24,508 nt of DNA, from contig CAYRJD010000034.1 of NCBI GenBank assembly GCA_964424585.1, forward strand, positions 1 to 24,508. The letters are read 5' to 3'. The position numbers were made by a program, and so were the translations under genes. How positions within the stretch are numbered: position 1 is the stretch's first letter; each line of letters opens with the position of its first letter. This DNA is from CAYRJD01 sp964424585 (lineage in GTDB: Bacteria > Actinomycetota > Acidimicrobiia > Acidimicrobiales > Poriferisodalaceae). Shown here in pieces: positions 7,196-15,423 of this stretch. The notes beneath the pieces were generated by a model. The model worked only from the letters and a program-made list of their open reading frames with translations, had not been told where the DNA came from and did not search any database.

Positions 7196-8818
7196 GTGCT
7201 GCGCATCGAAACCAAGATCGACACGGCATCCGCGACCTACGCCGCCAACCGCGAGGCCTACGGCGAACTGCTGACGACGCTGCGCGAGCGCAACTCGTTC
7301 GCCATCGACGGCGGCGCGAACCGGGCACGCTCAATTGAGCGTCACCGCAGCCGCGGAAAGTTCTTGCCCCGCGAGCGCATCGAGATGGTCGTAGACGACG
7401 GCTCGCCGTTCGTGGAATTTTCGGCGCTGGCTGGGTGGGGGCAGTACGACGACGAAGCGCCCGGCGCTGGCATCGTCACCGGCATCGGCGTCGTGTGCGG
7501 CGCGCCGTACGTGTTCATCGCGAACGACGCCACCATCAAGGGCGGGTCGCTGCTGCCGGTCAGCATCAAGAAGCACGTGCGCGCTCAAGACATCGCGGCT
7601 GAGAACGATCTGGGCGTCATCTACCTAGTCGACTCCGGCGGCGCGTTCTTGCCGCTCCAAGACGACATCTTCCCCGACAAAGACCACTTCGGCGGCAGCT
7701 TCTACCGGCAGGCTCGCATGTCGGCGGCGGGGCTGCCGCAGCTGTCGGTGGTGCTGGGCGGCTGCACCGCGGGCGGCGCGTACGTGCCCGCGCTGTCAGA
7801 CGAAGTCATCATGGTCGATGAGATCGGGCGCATATTTCTGGGCGGCCCGCCCATCGTCAAGGCGGCGCTCGGCGAGACCGTCGACGCCGACGAACTCGGC
7901 GGCGCCGAGCTGCACACCCGCACCTCTGGGGTGTCCGACTACATGACTGTCGCTGAGCGCTCCGCTTACGCGCAGCTGCGCACGATTTGCGAGACGACCA
8001 ATCAGCGGCACATCGACGACCGCACCGGCTGGCTGAGCTTCGCCGAACCAGAGCCGCCGCACTACGACCCGGCCGAGCTGTACGGCATCATCAACGCGGA
8101 CGACCGGGTGGGCTTTGATGCCACCGAGATCATCGCCCGGCTGGTCGACGGCTCTCGCTACGCCGAGTTCAAGGGCGAGTGGGGCACGCACATCACGTGC
8201 GGGTTCGCTCGCATCTGGGGTCACCTGGTGGGGGTGATCGCCAACAACGGGATCATCTTTGCCCAGGACGCTCTCAAAGCCACCCACTTCATCGAGCTGT
8301 GCTGCGCTCGCAAGGTGCCGCTGGTTTTCTTACAGAACACTTCCGGCTACATGGTGGGCAGCCGCAGCGAAGCCGACGGCATCGCCAAGCACGGCGCGAA
8401 GATGGTGTCCGCGGTCGCCAACGCCAGCGTGCCGCGCTACACGGTGCTGATCGGCGGCAGCTACGGCGCGGGCAACTACGGGATGTGCGGGCGAGGGTTC
8501 GCGCCGAGGTTCTTGTTCGCGTGGCCGAACAGCCGCATCGCGACGATGTCGGCCGCCACCGCGCAGACGGTGCTGGTCGACATTCGGCTAGCTGGCATGC
8601 GCGCCGATGACACGTCGCCCGAAGAGATCGAAGCCATGCGAGCCGAGGTCGCCGAGCAATACGAGACACAAAGCGACCCCTACTACGCCACCTCGCGGCT
8701 GTGGGACGACGGGCTGATCGACCCCGTCGACACCCGCGACACGTTGGGGCTGTGCCTGGCGCTGGCCGCTCGGCAGCCCGCGCCGGAGCCGTCGAACCCC
8801 ATCGTGTATCGGATGTAA
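7196..8818 (+). CDS. Acyl-CoA carboxylase beta subunit, MCC/GCC type
   Basis: 540-residue carboxyltransferase; MCC beta subunits are about 535. It transfers CO2 from carboxybiotin to an acyl-CoA. Seen: VFIANDATIKGGSLLPVSIKKHVRAQDIA, IYLVDSGGAFLPLQDDIFPD-DHFGG, the CTAGGAYVP-LSDE block, IFLGGPPIVKAALGE, and in the C-domain LQNTSGYMVGSRSEADGIAKHGAKM and IGGSYGAGNYGMCGR. The ending VYRM is like known MCC beta chains. Two places differ from the MCC pattern I remember: HFGGSFYRQ in place of HFGRIFFNQ, and MSAATAQ (residue 451 on) in place of MGGEQAA. Methylcrotonyl-CoA, geranyl-CoA or another branched substrate are all possible. The GTG at 7196 is one base after the previous stop; the alpha subunit follows at once. 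Confidence 0.88.
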   Translation: MLRIETKIDTASATYAANREAYGELLTTLRERNSFAIDGGANRARSIERHRSRGKFLPRERIEMVVDDGSPFVEFSALAGWGQYDDEAPGAGIVTGIGVVCGAPYVFIANDATIKGGSLLPVSIKKHVRAQDIAAENDLGVIYLVDSGGAFLPLQDDIFPDKDHFGGSFYRQARMSAAGLPQLSVVLGGCTAGGAYVPALSDEVIMVDEIGRIFLGGPPIVKAALGETVDADELGGAELHTRTSGVSDYMTVAERSAYAQLRTICETTNQRHIDDRTGWLSFAEPEPPHYDPAELYGIINADDRVGFDATEIIARLVDGSRYAEFKGEWGTHITCGFARIWGHLVGVIANNGIIFAQDALKATHFIELCCARKVPLVFLQNTSGYMVGSRSEADGIAKHGAKMVSAVANASVPRYTVLIGGSYGAGNYGMCGRGFAPRFLFAWPNSRIATMSAATAQTVLVDIRLAGMRADDTSPEEIEAMRAEVAEQYETQSDPYYATSRLWDDGLIDPVDTRDTLGLCLALAARQPAPEPSNPIVYRM

Positions 8819-8820
8819 CC

Positions 8821-10860
8821 GTGAAGCTGCTGGTCGCCAATCGAGGAGAGATCGCGAGCCGCATCATCGCTTCGGCGCGCGCGTACGGCGCCGAGACGGT
8901 GGCAGCGTTCGCCGAGCCCGACGCGACGGCGCCGTTCGTGCGCGAAGCGGGCGTGTCGGTGCGGCTGGGCCCCGCCGAGCTGACCGAGTCGTACCTGTCG
9001 GTCGACGCGTACCTGCGGGTGGCTCGCACCACGGGCGCGACGGCGGTGCACCCGGGCTACGGGTTCTTGTCTGAGAACGCCAGCTTCGCGCAGGCCGTCA
9101 TCGACGCTGGGCTGACCTGGGTGGGGCCTGCGCCGACGGTCATCGCGCAGATGGGCGCGAAAACCGAGGCTCGGGCGTGCGCCGTCGCGGCCGACGTGCC
9201 GGTGGTGCCTGGCTACGCCGAGCCCGACGCGAGCGACGACGACCTCAAGCGGGCGGCGGCCGAGGTGGGCTATCCCGTCTTGTTGAAGGCGTCTGCCGGC
9301 GGCGGCGGGCGCGGCATCCGCGTGGTGAACGACGAGGCCGACTTCGATGAGGCGCTGGCGTCGGCAAAGTTGGAGGCCGCGCGCGCCTTCGGCGACGACA
9401 CGATGCTGGTAGAGCGGTTCGTCGCTCGACCTCGTCACATCGAGGTGCAGCTGCTGGGCGACTCCCACGGCCGCGTTGCCCATCTCGGCACGCGAGAGTG
9501 CTCGACGCAGCGGCGATTTCAGAAGCTGATCGAAGAGGCGCCGGCCGCTGGCTTGCCGTCGTCGGTGACTGCGGCGCTGTGCGACGCGGCGGTGCGGCTG
9601 GGCGAGTCGATCGGCTATGAAAATGCGGGCACCGTCGAGTTCGTCGTCGACGCGGAGACCAACGAGTTTTTCTTCCTCGAGGTCAACACTCGCCTGCAGG
9701 TCGAGCACACGGTCACCGAGGAGGTCACGGGTGTCGACATCGTGGCGGCGCAGCTCGCGCTGGCGAGCGGGCAGACGCTGGGCCAGCTCGGCCTTGAGAG
9801 CGTCGGCATCTGCGGTCACGCCATCGAGGTGCGGGTGAACGCGGAGAGCCCGGCGAACGAGTTTGCGCCGCGCACCGGTCGAGTGGACGTGCTGGCCGTG
9901 CCGGCTGACGTGCGTTTCGACACGGCGGTCGCGGTCGGCACGGAAGTGACGTCGAGCTACGACCCGATGATCGGCAAGCTGGTGGTGGTCGGTCCCGACC
10001 GTCCGGCGGCCATCACGGCTGCGGCCGGCGCGCTCGAGCGCACGATCATCGGGCCCCTCGAGACCAACTTGGGGTTCGCTCGCTGGCTTCTCGGTCACGC
10101 CGACTTCGCGGCGGGCGACATCACCAACCGTTGGGTTGACGATCTCGTCCGCGCAGGCGAGCTTGGCTTCGTCGCGCCAGATGCTGGGTCGGCCGCTGAG
10201 GCGGCCGGCGCGGCAGCGGCAGCGGCTGCTTGGTGGCGACACCTAGACGGCTCCTCGCATGGCGGGTCGCGTGGCGGCTCGCCAGGCGCGACGCAAACGG
10301 CGTGGTCGAGCTTGCGTGGGTTTCGGCTGGTCGGTGAGCCCGCTAGACGCAAGTTGCTTTTGTCGCGTCACGGCGTCGACGCCGAGCTGCTGACGGTGCC
10401 CGAGCGCCGAGGCGCCGACGAGCCTGACGTCGCGGACGACGCGAGCGAGCTGGCGCTGACGACCGCGGTCAACCGCGCCGCCAACGTGACGGCCGTCAAC
10501 GTCGACGGGCACACGCTGTGCTTCAACGTGCTCGACCGCAGCCAAGCGTGGTCTGAGCGAGAGCCGGTCGGCTGGCACGCAGGCGACGCGCTGACCGCGC
10601 CGTTCACCGCGGCGGTCGTTGAGGTCGCGGTAATTCCTGGCGACCGCGTCAAAGCGCAAGACAAACTGGTTGTGCTGGAAGCGATGAAGATGCTGCACAC
10701 GCTGGTCGCGCCGAGCGCGGCGATGGTCAGCGAAGTGCACGTCGACGTCGGCGACAGCGTGGAAACCGACGACCTGCTGGTGAGTTTCACCCAGCCCGAC
10801 ACCCAACCCGACCCTCGACCCAATGAGGAACAGGAGAGCAACGCCGATGCCACCGACTGA
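8821..10860 (+). CDS. Acyl-CoA carboxylase alpha subunit (biotin carboxylase plus BCCP)
   Basis: 679 residues from GTG at 8821, two bases after the beta subunit stop; this start begins the canonical KLLVANRGEIASRI. Biotin carboxylase domain: HPGYGFLSEN, KASAGGGGRGI (ATP-binding glycine-rich loop), RHIEVQLLGD, EFFFLEVNTRLQVEH-VTEEVTG with the catalytic NTRLQVEH. A variable linker with an Ala run (AAGAAAAAAAW) and a Gly/Ser-rich stretch follows residue 450. The C-terminal biotinyl domain carries EAMKM, with the biotin-accepting Lys at about residue 623. Together with the preceding gene it makes a complete two-subunit holoenzyme. The extreme C-terminus is Pro/Asp-rich and overlaps the next start. 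Confidence 0.92.
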   Translation: MKLLVANRGEIASRIIASARAYGAETVAAFAEPDATAPFVREAGVSVRLGPAELTESYLSVDAYLRVARTTGATAVHPGYGFLSENASFAQAVIDAGLTWVGPAPTVIAQMGAKTEARACAVAADVPVVPGYAEPDASDDDLKRAAAEVGYPVLLKASAGGGGRGIRVVNDEADFDEALASAKLEAARAFGDDTMLVERFVARPRHIEVQLLGDSHGRVAHLGTRECSTQRRFQKLIEEAPAAGLPSSVTAALCDAAVRLGESIGYENAGTVEFVVDAETNEFFFLEVNTRLQVEHTVTEEVTGVDIVAAQLALASGQTLGQLGLESVGICGHAIEVRVNAESPANEFAPRTGRVDVLAVPADVRFDTAVAVGTEVTSSYDPMIGKLVVVGPDRPAAITAAAGALERTIIGPLETNLGFARWLLGHADFAAGDITNRWVDDLVRAGELGFVAPDAGSAAEAAGAAAAAAAWWRHLDGSSHGGSRGGSPGATQTAWSSLRGFRLVGEPARRKLLLSRHGVDAELLTVPERRGADEPDVADDASELALTTAVNRAANVTAVNVDGHTLCFNVLDRSQAWSEREPVGWHAGDALTAPFTAAVVEVAVIPGDRVKAQDKLVVLEAMKMLHTLVAPSAAMVSEVHVDVGDSVETDDLLVSFTQPDTQPDPRPNEEQESNADATD

Positions 10861-11776
10861 CTTGCCTGCAAGCGACGCAGACGAAGTGCGGCTCGCTCGC
10901 ATCTTCATTCACCCCGTCAAGTCCGCGCGGCGCGTGGAACTCGACGAAGTCGCCGTCACCGCGCACGGTTTGGCGGGCGACCGGCTGTACCAAGTCGTCG
11001 ACGCCACCGGCGACCCCATCACCCAGCGCAACAACCGGCTGATGGCGCTGCTGGGCGCGCGCTACGTCGGCGGCGATGCGAGCGAGAGGCTCGGCACGCC
11101 GCTCGAACTGTCGGCACCCGGCGTCGAGCCCGTCGTGGTCGATCCTCCGGCGCAGATCGATCGCGCCGTGCGTTCGCTGCTGGGTGAAGACGTCGGAGCC
11201 GCGGACTGCGGCGACGACGCGGCCCGCCTGCTGACCGACCTTCTGGGCGAGCCGGCTCGACTGGCGGCGTTCACGGCTGACTCGGTGCGACCCTCTCGGC
11301 TGTTTCGCGGCGCAGAGGTGACGTTCGTCGATGCCGCGCCCGTGCTGGTCGCGAACCAGCGGTCGGTCGAAGACCTCGAGCGCCTGGCCGGCGAGCGCTT
11401 TGGCATCGAGCGGTTTCGTCCCAACCTGGTCGTCACCGGCGCCCCGCCGTGGGCCGAAGACACGTGGGCTGATTTCGCCGTCGGTGAGGCGCAGCTCGCG
11501 GTGCGGGTGCCGTGGCCGCGGTGCGCGGTGCCGCAGATCGACCAAGACACAGCCGAACGGCACCGCGAGCCAGCGGTCGTGCTGCGTAAGCATCGTTGGT
11601 GCGACGACGCCGGCGAGGCGTACCCCGACCGGCCCGGCATGCGGGGCATGCTGGAGGGCAACGCCCTGTTCGGCGTGGCATGTTCGATTGAGCCGTCGGG
11701 CGCGGTGCTGCGCGTGGGCGACCCGGTGAGCGTCGCTTCTACCCGCGAGCCAGTGCTCGCCGCGCCGGCGCAGTAG
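10847..11776 (+). CDS. MOSC domain-containing protein (mARC-like)
   Basis: 309 residues. The ATG at 10847 has AGGAG eight bases upstream and overlaps the carboxylase end by 14 bases; an earlier in-frame ATG at 10823 lacks such a site. Seen: the MOSC N-terminal barrel start RLARIFIHPVKSARRVELDE and GLAGDRLYQVVD. In the MOSC domain proper: RFRPNLVVTG, WPRCAVPQIDQDT with the conserved Cys that ligates molybdenum in family members, and a closing GNALFGVACSI...VLRVGDPV. Such proteins bind molybdenum cofactor and reduce N-hydroxylated compounds in mARC/YcbX relatives. The link to the carboxylase is positional only. Confidence 0.85.
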   Translation: MPPTDLPASDADEVRLARIFIHPVKSARRVELDEVAVTAHGLAGDRLYQVVDATGDPITQRNNRLMALLGARYVGGDASERLGTPLELSAPGVEPVVVDPPAQIDRAVRSLLGEDVGAADCGDDAARLLTDLLGEPARLAAFTADSVRPSRLFRGAEVTFVDAAPVLVANQRSVEDLERLAGERFGIERFRPNLVVTGAPPWAEDTWADFAVGEAQLAVRVPWPRCAVPQIDQDTAERHREPAVVLRKHRWCDDAGEAYPDRPGMRGMLEGNALFGVACSIEPSGAVLRVGDPVSVASTREPVLAAPAQ

Positions 11777-11813
11777 CAGCTCGAATGTCAGCGCAGCGCG
11801 GCGGGAGGCGCAC

Positions 11814-12524
11814 GTGAAAAAACGAACACCGATACCGCGAGGCTGGTGGGAACGGCAATCCGATTGGCAGAACCTTCCGACCAATGATGCGGTAAACCAG
11901 CTAGTCGCCCACAAGCGTAAGACAATCACGCAGACCCATGGAGCGCCCATGACGGCCCTGGATCGCTTCTATCACGAGTACATGTTCGTTGAGTCGCTGG
12001 TGATGGACATCAGGGTCTACCTCGCGAAGCGCAAGACTCGCAGAGGCAAGAACACGTTTGACCCGCAGCTGTATGAGGTAATGCTGCGCTTTGCCGACCT
12101 CATCAGAGACTCTCACCAGAACACGTTTCCGCGCCTCACTCGTCCGGCGTTGCGTTTCACAAAGGGCCGAAAGGAAGATCCAGACGACTTCGCTCGAACG
12201 GCGCTAAACGTGGCCGTAAACGCTCCTGATGAGTTTGAGGACATCTTGACGTCAGATTTCGACACGCTCAACTCAGTTGGTCCGCCACGTGAAACCTCAC
12301 AGACGTGGGATGACATGTCGACGCGTACCCGGATGAAGGCGTTAGGCGGCGCGGTCATTGTGCTGGGTCTAATTTCTGCTGCGATCTATCTCGGCGTGAC
12401 CGGCGGAAACTGGATTCTGCCTGTGATCGCTGCCATCGCAGCGATTGCCTTCTTCGTATTGTTTCCGATTGTCGCCGGAGCGGCTCGCGGTGCCGTTCGT
12501 CGCTTGCGAAGGAGCAGAACATGA
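11814..12524 (+). CDS. Hypothetical protein with two C-terminal transmembrane segments
   Basis: 236 residues from GTG at 11814, preceded by GGGAGG. I do not recognise the family. Residues 1-170 are soluble and charged (KRKTITQ, YLAKRKTRRGKNTFD, KGRKEDPDDFARTALN). After about residue 175 come two hydrophobic helices, ALGGAVIVLGLISAAIYLGV and WILPVIAAIAAIAFFVLFPIV, then a basic tail ending RRLRRSRT. This predicts a membrane hairpin with the N-terminal domain and tail in the cytoplasm. It overlaps the dehydratase start by four bases (ATGA), so co-translation is likely. Codon use looks slightly less GC-biased than in the flanking enzymes. Confidence 0.75.
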   Translation: MKKRTPIPRGWWERQSDWQNLPTNDAVNQLVAHKRKTITQTHGAPMTALDRFYHEYMFVESLVMDIRVYLAKRKTRRGKNTFDPQLYEVMLRFADLIRDSHQNTFPRLTRPALRFTKGRKEDPDDFARTALNVAVNAPDEFEDILTSDFDTLNSVGPPRETSQTWDDMSTRTRMKALGGAVIVLGLISAAIYLGVTGGNWILPVIAAIAAIAFFVLFPIVAGAARGAVRRLRRSRT

Positions 12525-14341
12525 GCTTAGAACCGGCCGACAGCCCGCCGGTGAGGCAAGGTCGCTACCGGTCTAGCGCTTGGTTTGACATTCCCGGCAA
12601 CCCGCTGCTGAGCGGGCTGTACCTCGAGCGCTACTTGAACTACGGGCTGACCCGTGAAGACCTGCAGTCGAACAAGCCGATCATCGGCATCGCGCAGACC
12701 GGCAGCGACCTGTCGCCTTGCAACCGCCATCATCTCGAACTCGCTAAGCGAGTGCGTGAAGGCATTCGTGAGGCAGGCGGTGTGTGCTTTGAGTTTCCCG
12801 TGCACCCCATTCAAGAGACCGGCAAGCGTCCCACCGCGGCGCTCGACCGCAACCTCGCGTATCTCGGGCTCGTCGAGATTCTTCACGGCTACCCGCTCGA
12901 CGGCGTGGTGCTCACCATCGGCTGCGACAAGACCACACCCGCGTGTTTGATGGCGGCGGCGACGGTCAACGTTCCGGCCATCGCGCTGTCGGTCGGGCCG
13001 ATGCTGAACGGCTGGCACAACGGCGAGCGCACCGGCTCGGGCACGGTCGTGTGGAAGGGTCGTGAGCTGCACGCCGCCGGCGAGATCGACGACCAAGAGT
13101 TCATCGACCTGGTGGCTTCGTCTGCGCCGTCGGTCGGCTACTGCTCGACGATGGGCACGGCGACCACGATGAACTCGCTCAGCGAAGCGCTGGGCATGCA
13201 GCTTCCCGGTTCGGCGGCCATTCCGGCGCCGTATCGAGAGCGAGCGCAGATGGCGTACCGCACGGGCAAGCGCATCGTCGAGCTGGTCGAGGCCGACGTG
13301 CGGCCGTCAGACATCATGACCCGCGACGCGTTCTGTAACGCGATCGTCGTCAACTCTGCTATCGGCGGCTCGTCGAACGCACCCATTCACCTGAACGCGA
13401 TTGCCGCGCACCTGGGCGTGCCGCTTTCCAACGACGACTGGCAGCGCATCGGACACGAGGTACCGCTGCTGGTCAACTTGATGCCGGCCGGTGAGTATCT
13501 GGGCGAGGACTACCACCACGCGGGCGGGGTGCCTGCGGTGGTCAGCGAGCTGCTGGCCGCAGGCCTGCTCCCCCACCCCGACGCGATGACCGTGTCGGGT
13601 GAGTCGATTGGCGACAACTGCGCGGGTGCGGTCGTGGCCGACCGTGAAGTCATCAAGACGGTGGAGGAGCCGCTCGTCGCGAACGCTGGGTTCATTCACC
13701 TGCGCGGCAACCTGTTCGACTCGGCGATCATGAAGACGTCGGTGATCTCAGATGAGTTTCGCGCGCGCTACCTGTCTGATCCAGACGACCCCGACGCGTT
13801 CACCGGCCGGGCGGTCGTGTTTGACGGGTCGGAGGACTACCACCTGCGCATCGACGACCCGGCGCTGCGCATCGACGAGCACACGCTGTTGTTCATGCGG
13901 GGCGCGGGGCCGATCGGCTGGCCGGGCGGCGCGGAGGTGGTGAACATGGCACCGCCGGCTGCGCTGCTGCGCGAGGGCATCCACAGCTTGCCGTGCATCG
14001 GCGACGGGCGGCAGTCGGGCACCTCAGGCTCGCCGTCGATCTTGAACGCCGCGCCGGAGGCGGCCATCGGCGGCGGGCTGGCGCTGCTGCGCACCGGCGA
14101 CATGGTGCGCATCTCGCTGCGGGAAGGCACGGCCGACATGCTGGTGAGCCCGGAGGAGCTGGCGCAGCGGCGCGCCGAGCTGGAGGCCGCGGGCGGCTAC
14201 GCGTATCCAGAGGCACAGACCCCGTGGCAGGAGATTCAGCGCACGATGGTGTCGCAGTTCGACGCCGGCATGGTGCTGGAGCCAGCGGTGAAGTATCGCG
14301 ACGTCGCCCGGACGTTCGGGCCGCCGCGGCACAATCACTAG
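12521..14341 (+). CDS. IlvD/Edd-family dehydratase, xylonate dehydratase type
   Basis: 606 residues. The family dehydrates sugar acids or dihydroxy acids with an Fe-S cluster and Mg. Seen: GIAQTGSDLSPCNRHH, FPVHPIQETGKRPTAALDRN, TIGCDKTTPAC, GYCSTMGTATTMN, giving probable cluster ligands C67, C135 and C208. Also NSAIGGSSNAPIH, GNLFDSAIMKTSVI, GAGPIGWPG-AEVVNM, and a terminal RHNH. The order and wording match Caulobacter-type D-xylonate dehydratase (XylD) as I recall it, more closely than IlvD of branched-chain amino acid synthesis. The preferred sugar acid (xylonate, arabinonate, gluconate) cannot be told from sequence alone. No other pentose pathway gene is in the window; its partner is the membrane protein it overlaps. 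Confidence 0.87.
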   Translation: MSLEPADSPPVRQGRYRSSAWFDIPGNPLLSGLYLERYLNYGLTREDLQSNKPIIGIAQTGSDLSPCNRHHLELAKRVREGIREAGGVCFEFPVHPIQETGKRPTAALDRNLAYLGLVEILHGYPLDGVVLTIGCDKTTPACLMAAATVNVPAIALSVGPMLNGWHNGERTGSGTVVWKGRELHAAGEIDDQEFIDLVASSAPSVGYCSTMGTATTMNSLSEALGMQLPGSAAIPAPYRERAQMAYRTGKRIVELVEADVRPSDIMTRDAFCNAIVVNSAIGGSSNAPIHLNAIAAHLGVPLSNDDWQRIGHEVPLLVNLMPAGEYLGEDYHHAGGVPAVVSELLAAGLLPHPDAMTVSGESIGDNCAGAVVADREVIKTVEEPLVANAGFIHLRGNLFDSAIMKTSVISDEFRARYLSDPDDPDAFTGRAVVFDGSEDYHLRIDDPALRIDEHTLLFMRGAGPIGWPGGAEVVNMAPPAALLREGIHSLPCIGDGRQSGTSGSPSILNAAPEAAIGGGLALLRTGDMVRISLREGTADMLVSPEELAQRRAELEAAGGYAYPEAQTPWQEIQRTMVSQFDAGMVLEPAVKYRDVARTFGPPRHNH

Positions 14342-14370
14342 CTCTGTTGACGCTGAGGCTGCTCTAGCTC

Positions 14371-15366
14371 GTGCTCGCTCTGGTGCTGCTGGGTCTGCTG
14401 CTGGGCCTCGCCGTGCTCGCCGTCGCGAGCGACCGGTTCGTCGACGGCGCCTGTTACATCGCGACCGCCGCGAGGTTGAGCCCCATCATCGTGGGCGCGG
14501 TGGTGCTCGGTTTTGGCACGTCCGCGCCTGAGCTGGTGATTTCCGCGTTGGCGGCATCGCAAGGAAACGAGGACATCGGAACGGGCAACATCATCGGCTC
14601 GAACGTGGCGAACCTGAGCTTCGGGCTGGGCTTGGCGGCGATGCTGACGCCGATTCGGTTCAGCTCGGAGGTGATCCGTCAGACCATTCCGCTGGCGCTG
14701 GGCGCGATGGCGGCGTTCACGGTGCTGGTTTCGGTCGGCGGAGGGCTGAGCTTTTTCGACGGGTTCGTGCTGGTGTGCGCGATGGTGCTGACGCTCATCT
14801 ACGTGGTGCGTTCGGGTCGGCGGCGGCCCGCGAACGCGGCCGTCGCCGAGACGGCTGACAGCGCTGGCGATGCCCAGTCCGGAGGTGCCCAGCCGGCTGT
14901 CGTCACCCGTCGGCGCACCGTGCTGGCGGTGGTTTGGGTGACGGTGGGGCTGGGCGGCGTGATCGGCGGAGCGCAGCTGGCGGTGCTGTGCGCCGAGTGG
15001 ATCGCCGATCGACTCAACCTGTCGGGCGGCTTCATCGGGTTCAGCGTCGTGGCCATCGGCACTTCGCTACCCGAGCTGGCGACCGTCGCCGCGGCAGCCC
15101 GTCGCAAGCAGACCGAGCTGATCGTCGGCAACCTGTTCGGGTCGAACATCTTCAACTCGCTCGCCGTGGCTGGTGCGATGGGCTTGGTGGCCTCCGACTC
15201 GCACATCGGCCACAACGAGCTGCTGTATCTCGGCTTGCCGCCGATGTGCGTGATCGCCCTGTTGGCGGTGGGCGCCGGGGTGAGCGGCCGCGCGGTGAAG
15301 CGCCCCGAAGGCGTCGTGCTGTTCGGCCTCGGTCTCGCCGCCATGGCCCTCGTCGCCGCTGCCTAG
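14371..15366 (+). CDS. Calcium/sodium:cation antiporter, CaCA family (YrbG-like)
   Basis: 331-residue inner-membrane protein with about ten hydrophobic segments. It carries the two inverted alpha repeats of the family. The first is GFGTSAPELVISALAA (about residues 47-62) followed by GTGNIIGSNVANL. The second is AIGTSLPELATVAAAA (from residue 228) followed by IVGNLFGSNIFNSL. The acidic Glu of each TSxPE motif is the ion-binding residue in the family. A cytoplasmic loop rich in Arg and Ala separates the halves. GTG at 14371 is the chosen start because the hydrophobic first helix follows at once; no good ribosome binding site is seen. It starts 30 bases after the dehydratase stop, so may share its transcript. 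Confidence 0.88.
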   Translation: MLALVLLGLLLGLAVLAVASDRFVDGACYIATAARLSPIIVGAVVLGFGTSAPELVISALAASQGNEDIGTGNIIGSNVANLSFGLGLAAMLTPIRFSSEVIRQTIPLALGAMAAFTVLVSVGGGLSFFDGFVLVCAMVLTLIYVVRSGRRRPANAAVAETADSAGDAQSGGAQPAVVTRRRTVLAVVWVTVGLGGVIGGAQLAVLCAEWIADRLNLSGGFIGFSVVAIGTSLPELATVAAAARRKQTELIVGNLFGSNIFNSLAVAGAMGLVASDSHIGHNELLYLGLPPMCVIALLAVGAGVSGRAVKRPEGVVLFGLGLAAMALVAAA

Positions 15367-15423
15367 CCCTTCTGCCGAGAAACTCCAGATTTCCGCGTCA
15401 CGCACGTCACTACTGTCGCCGCG

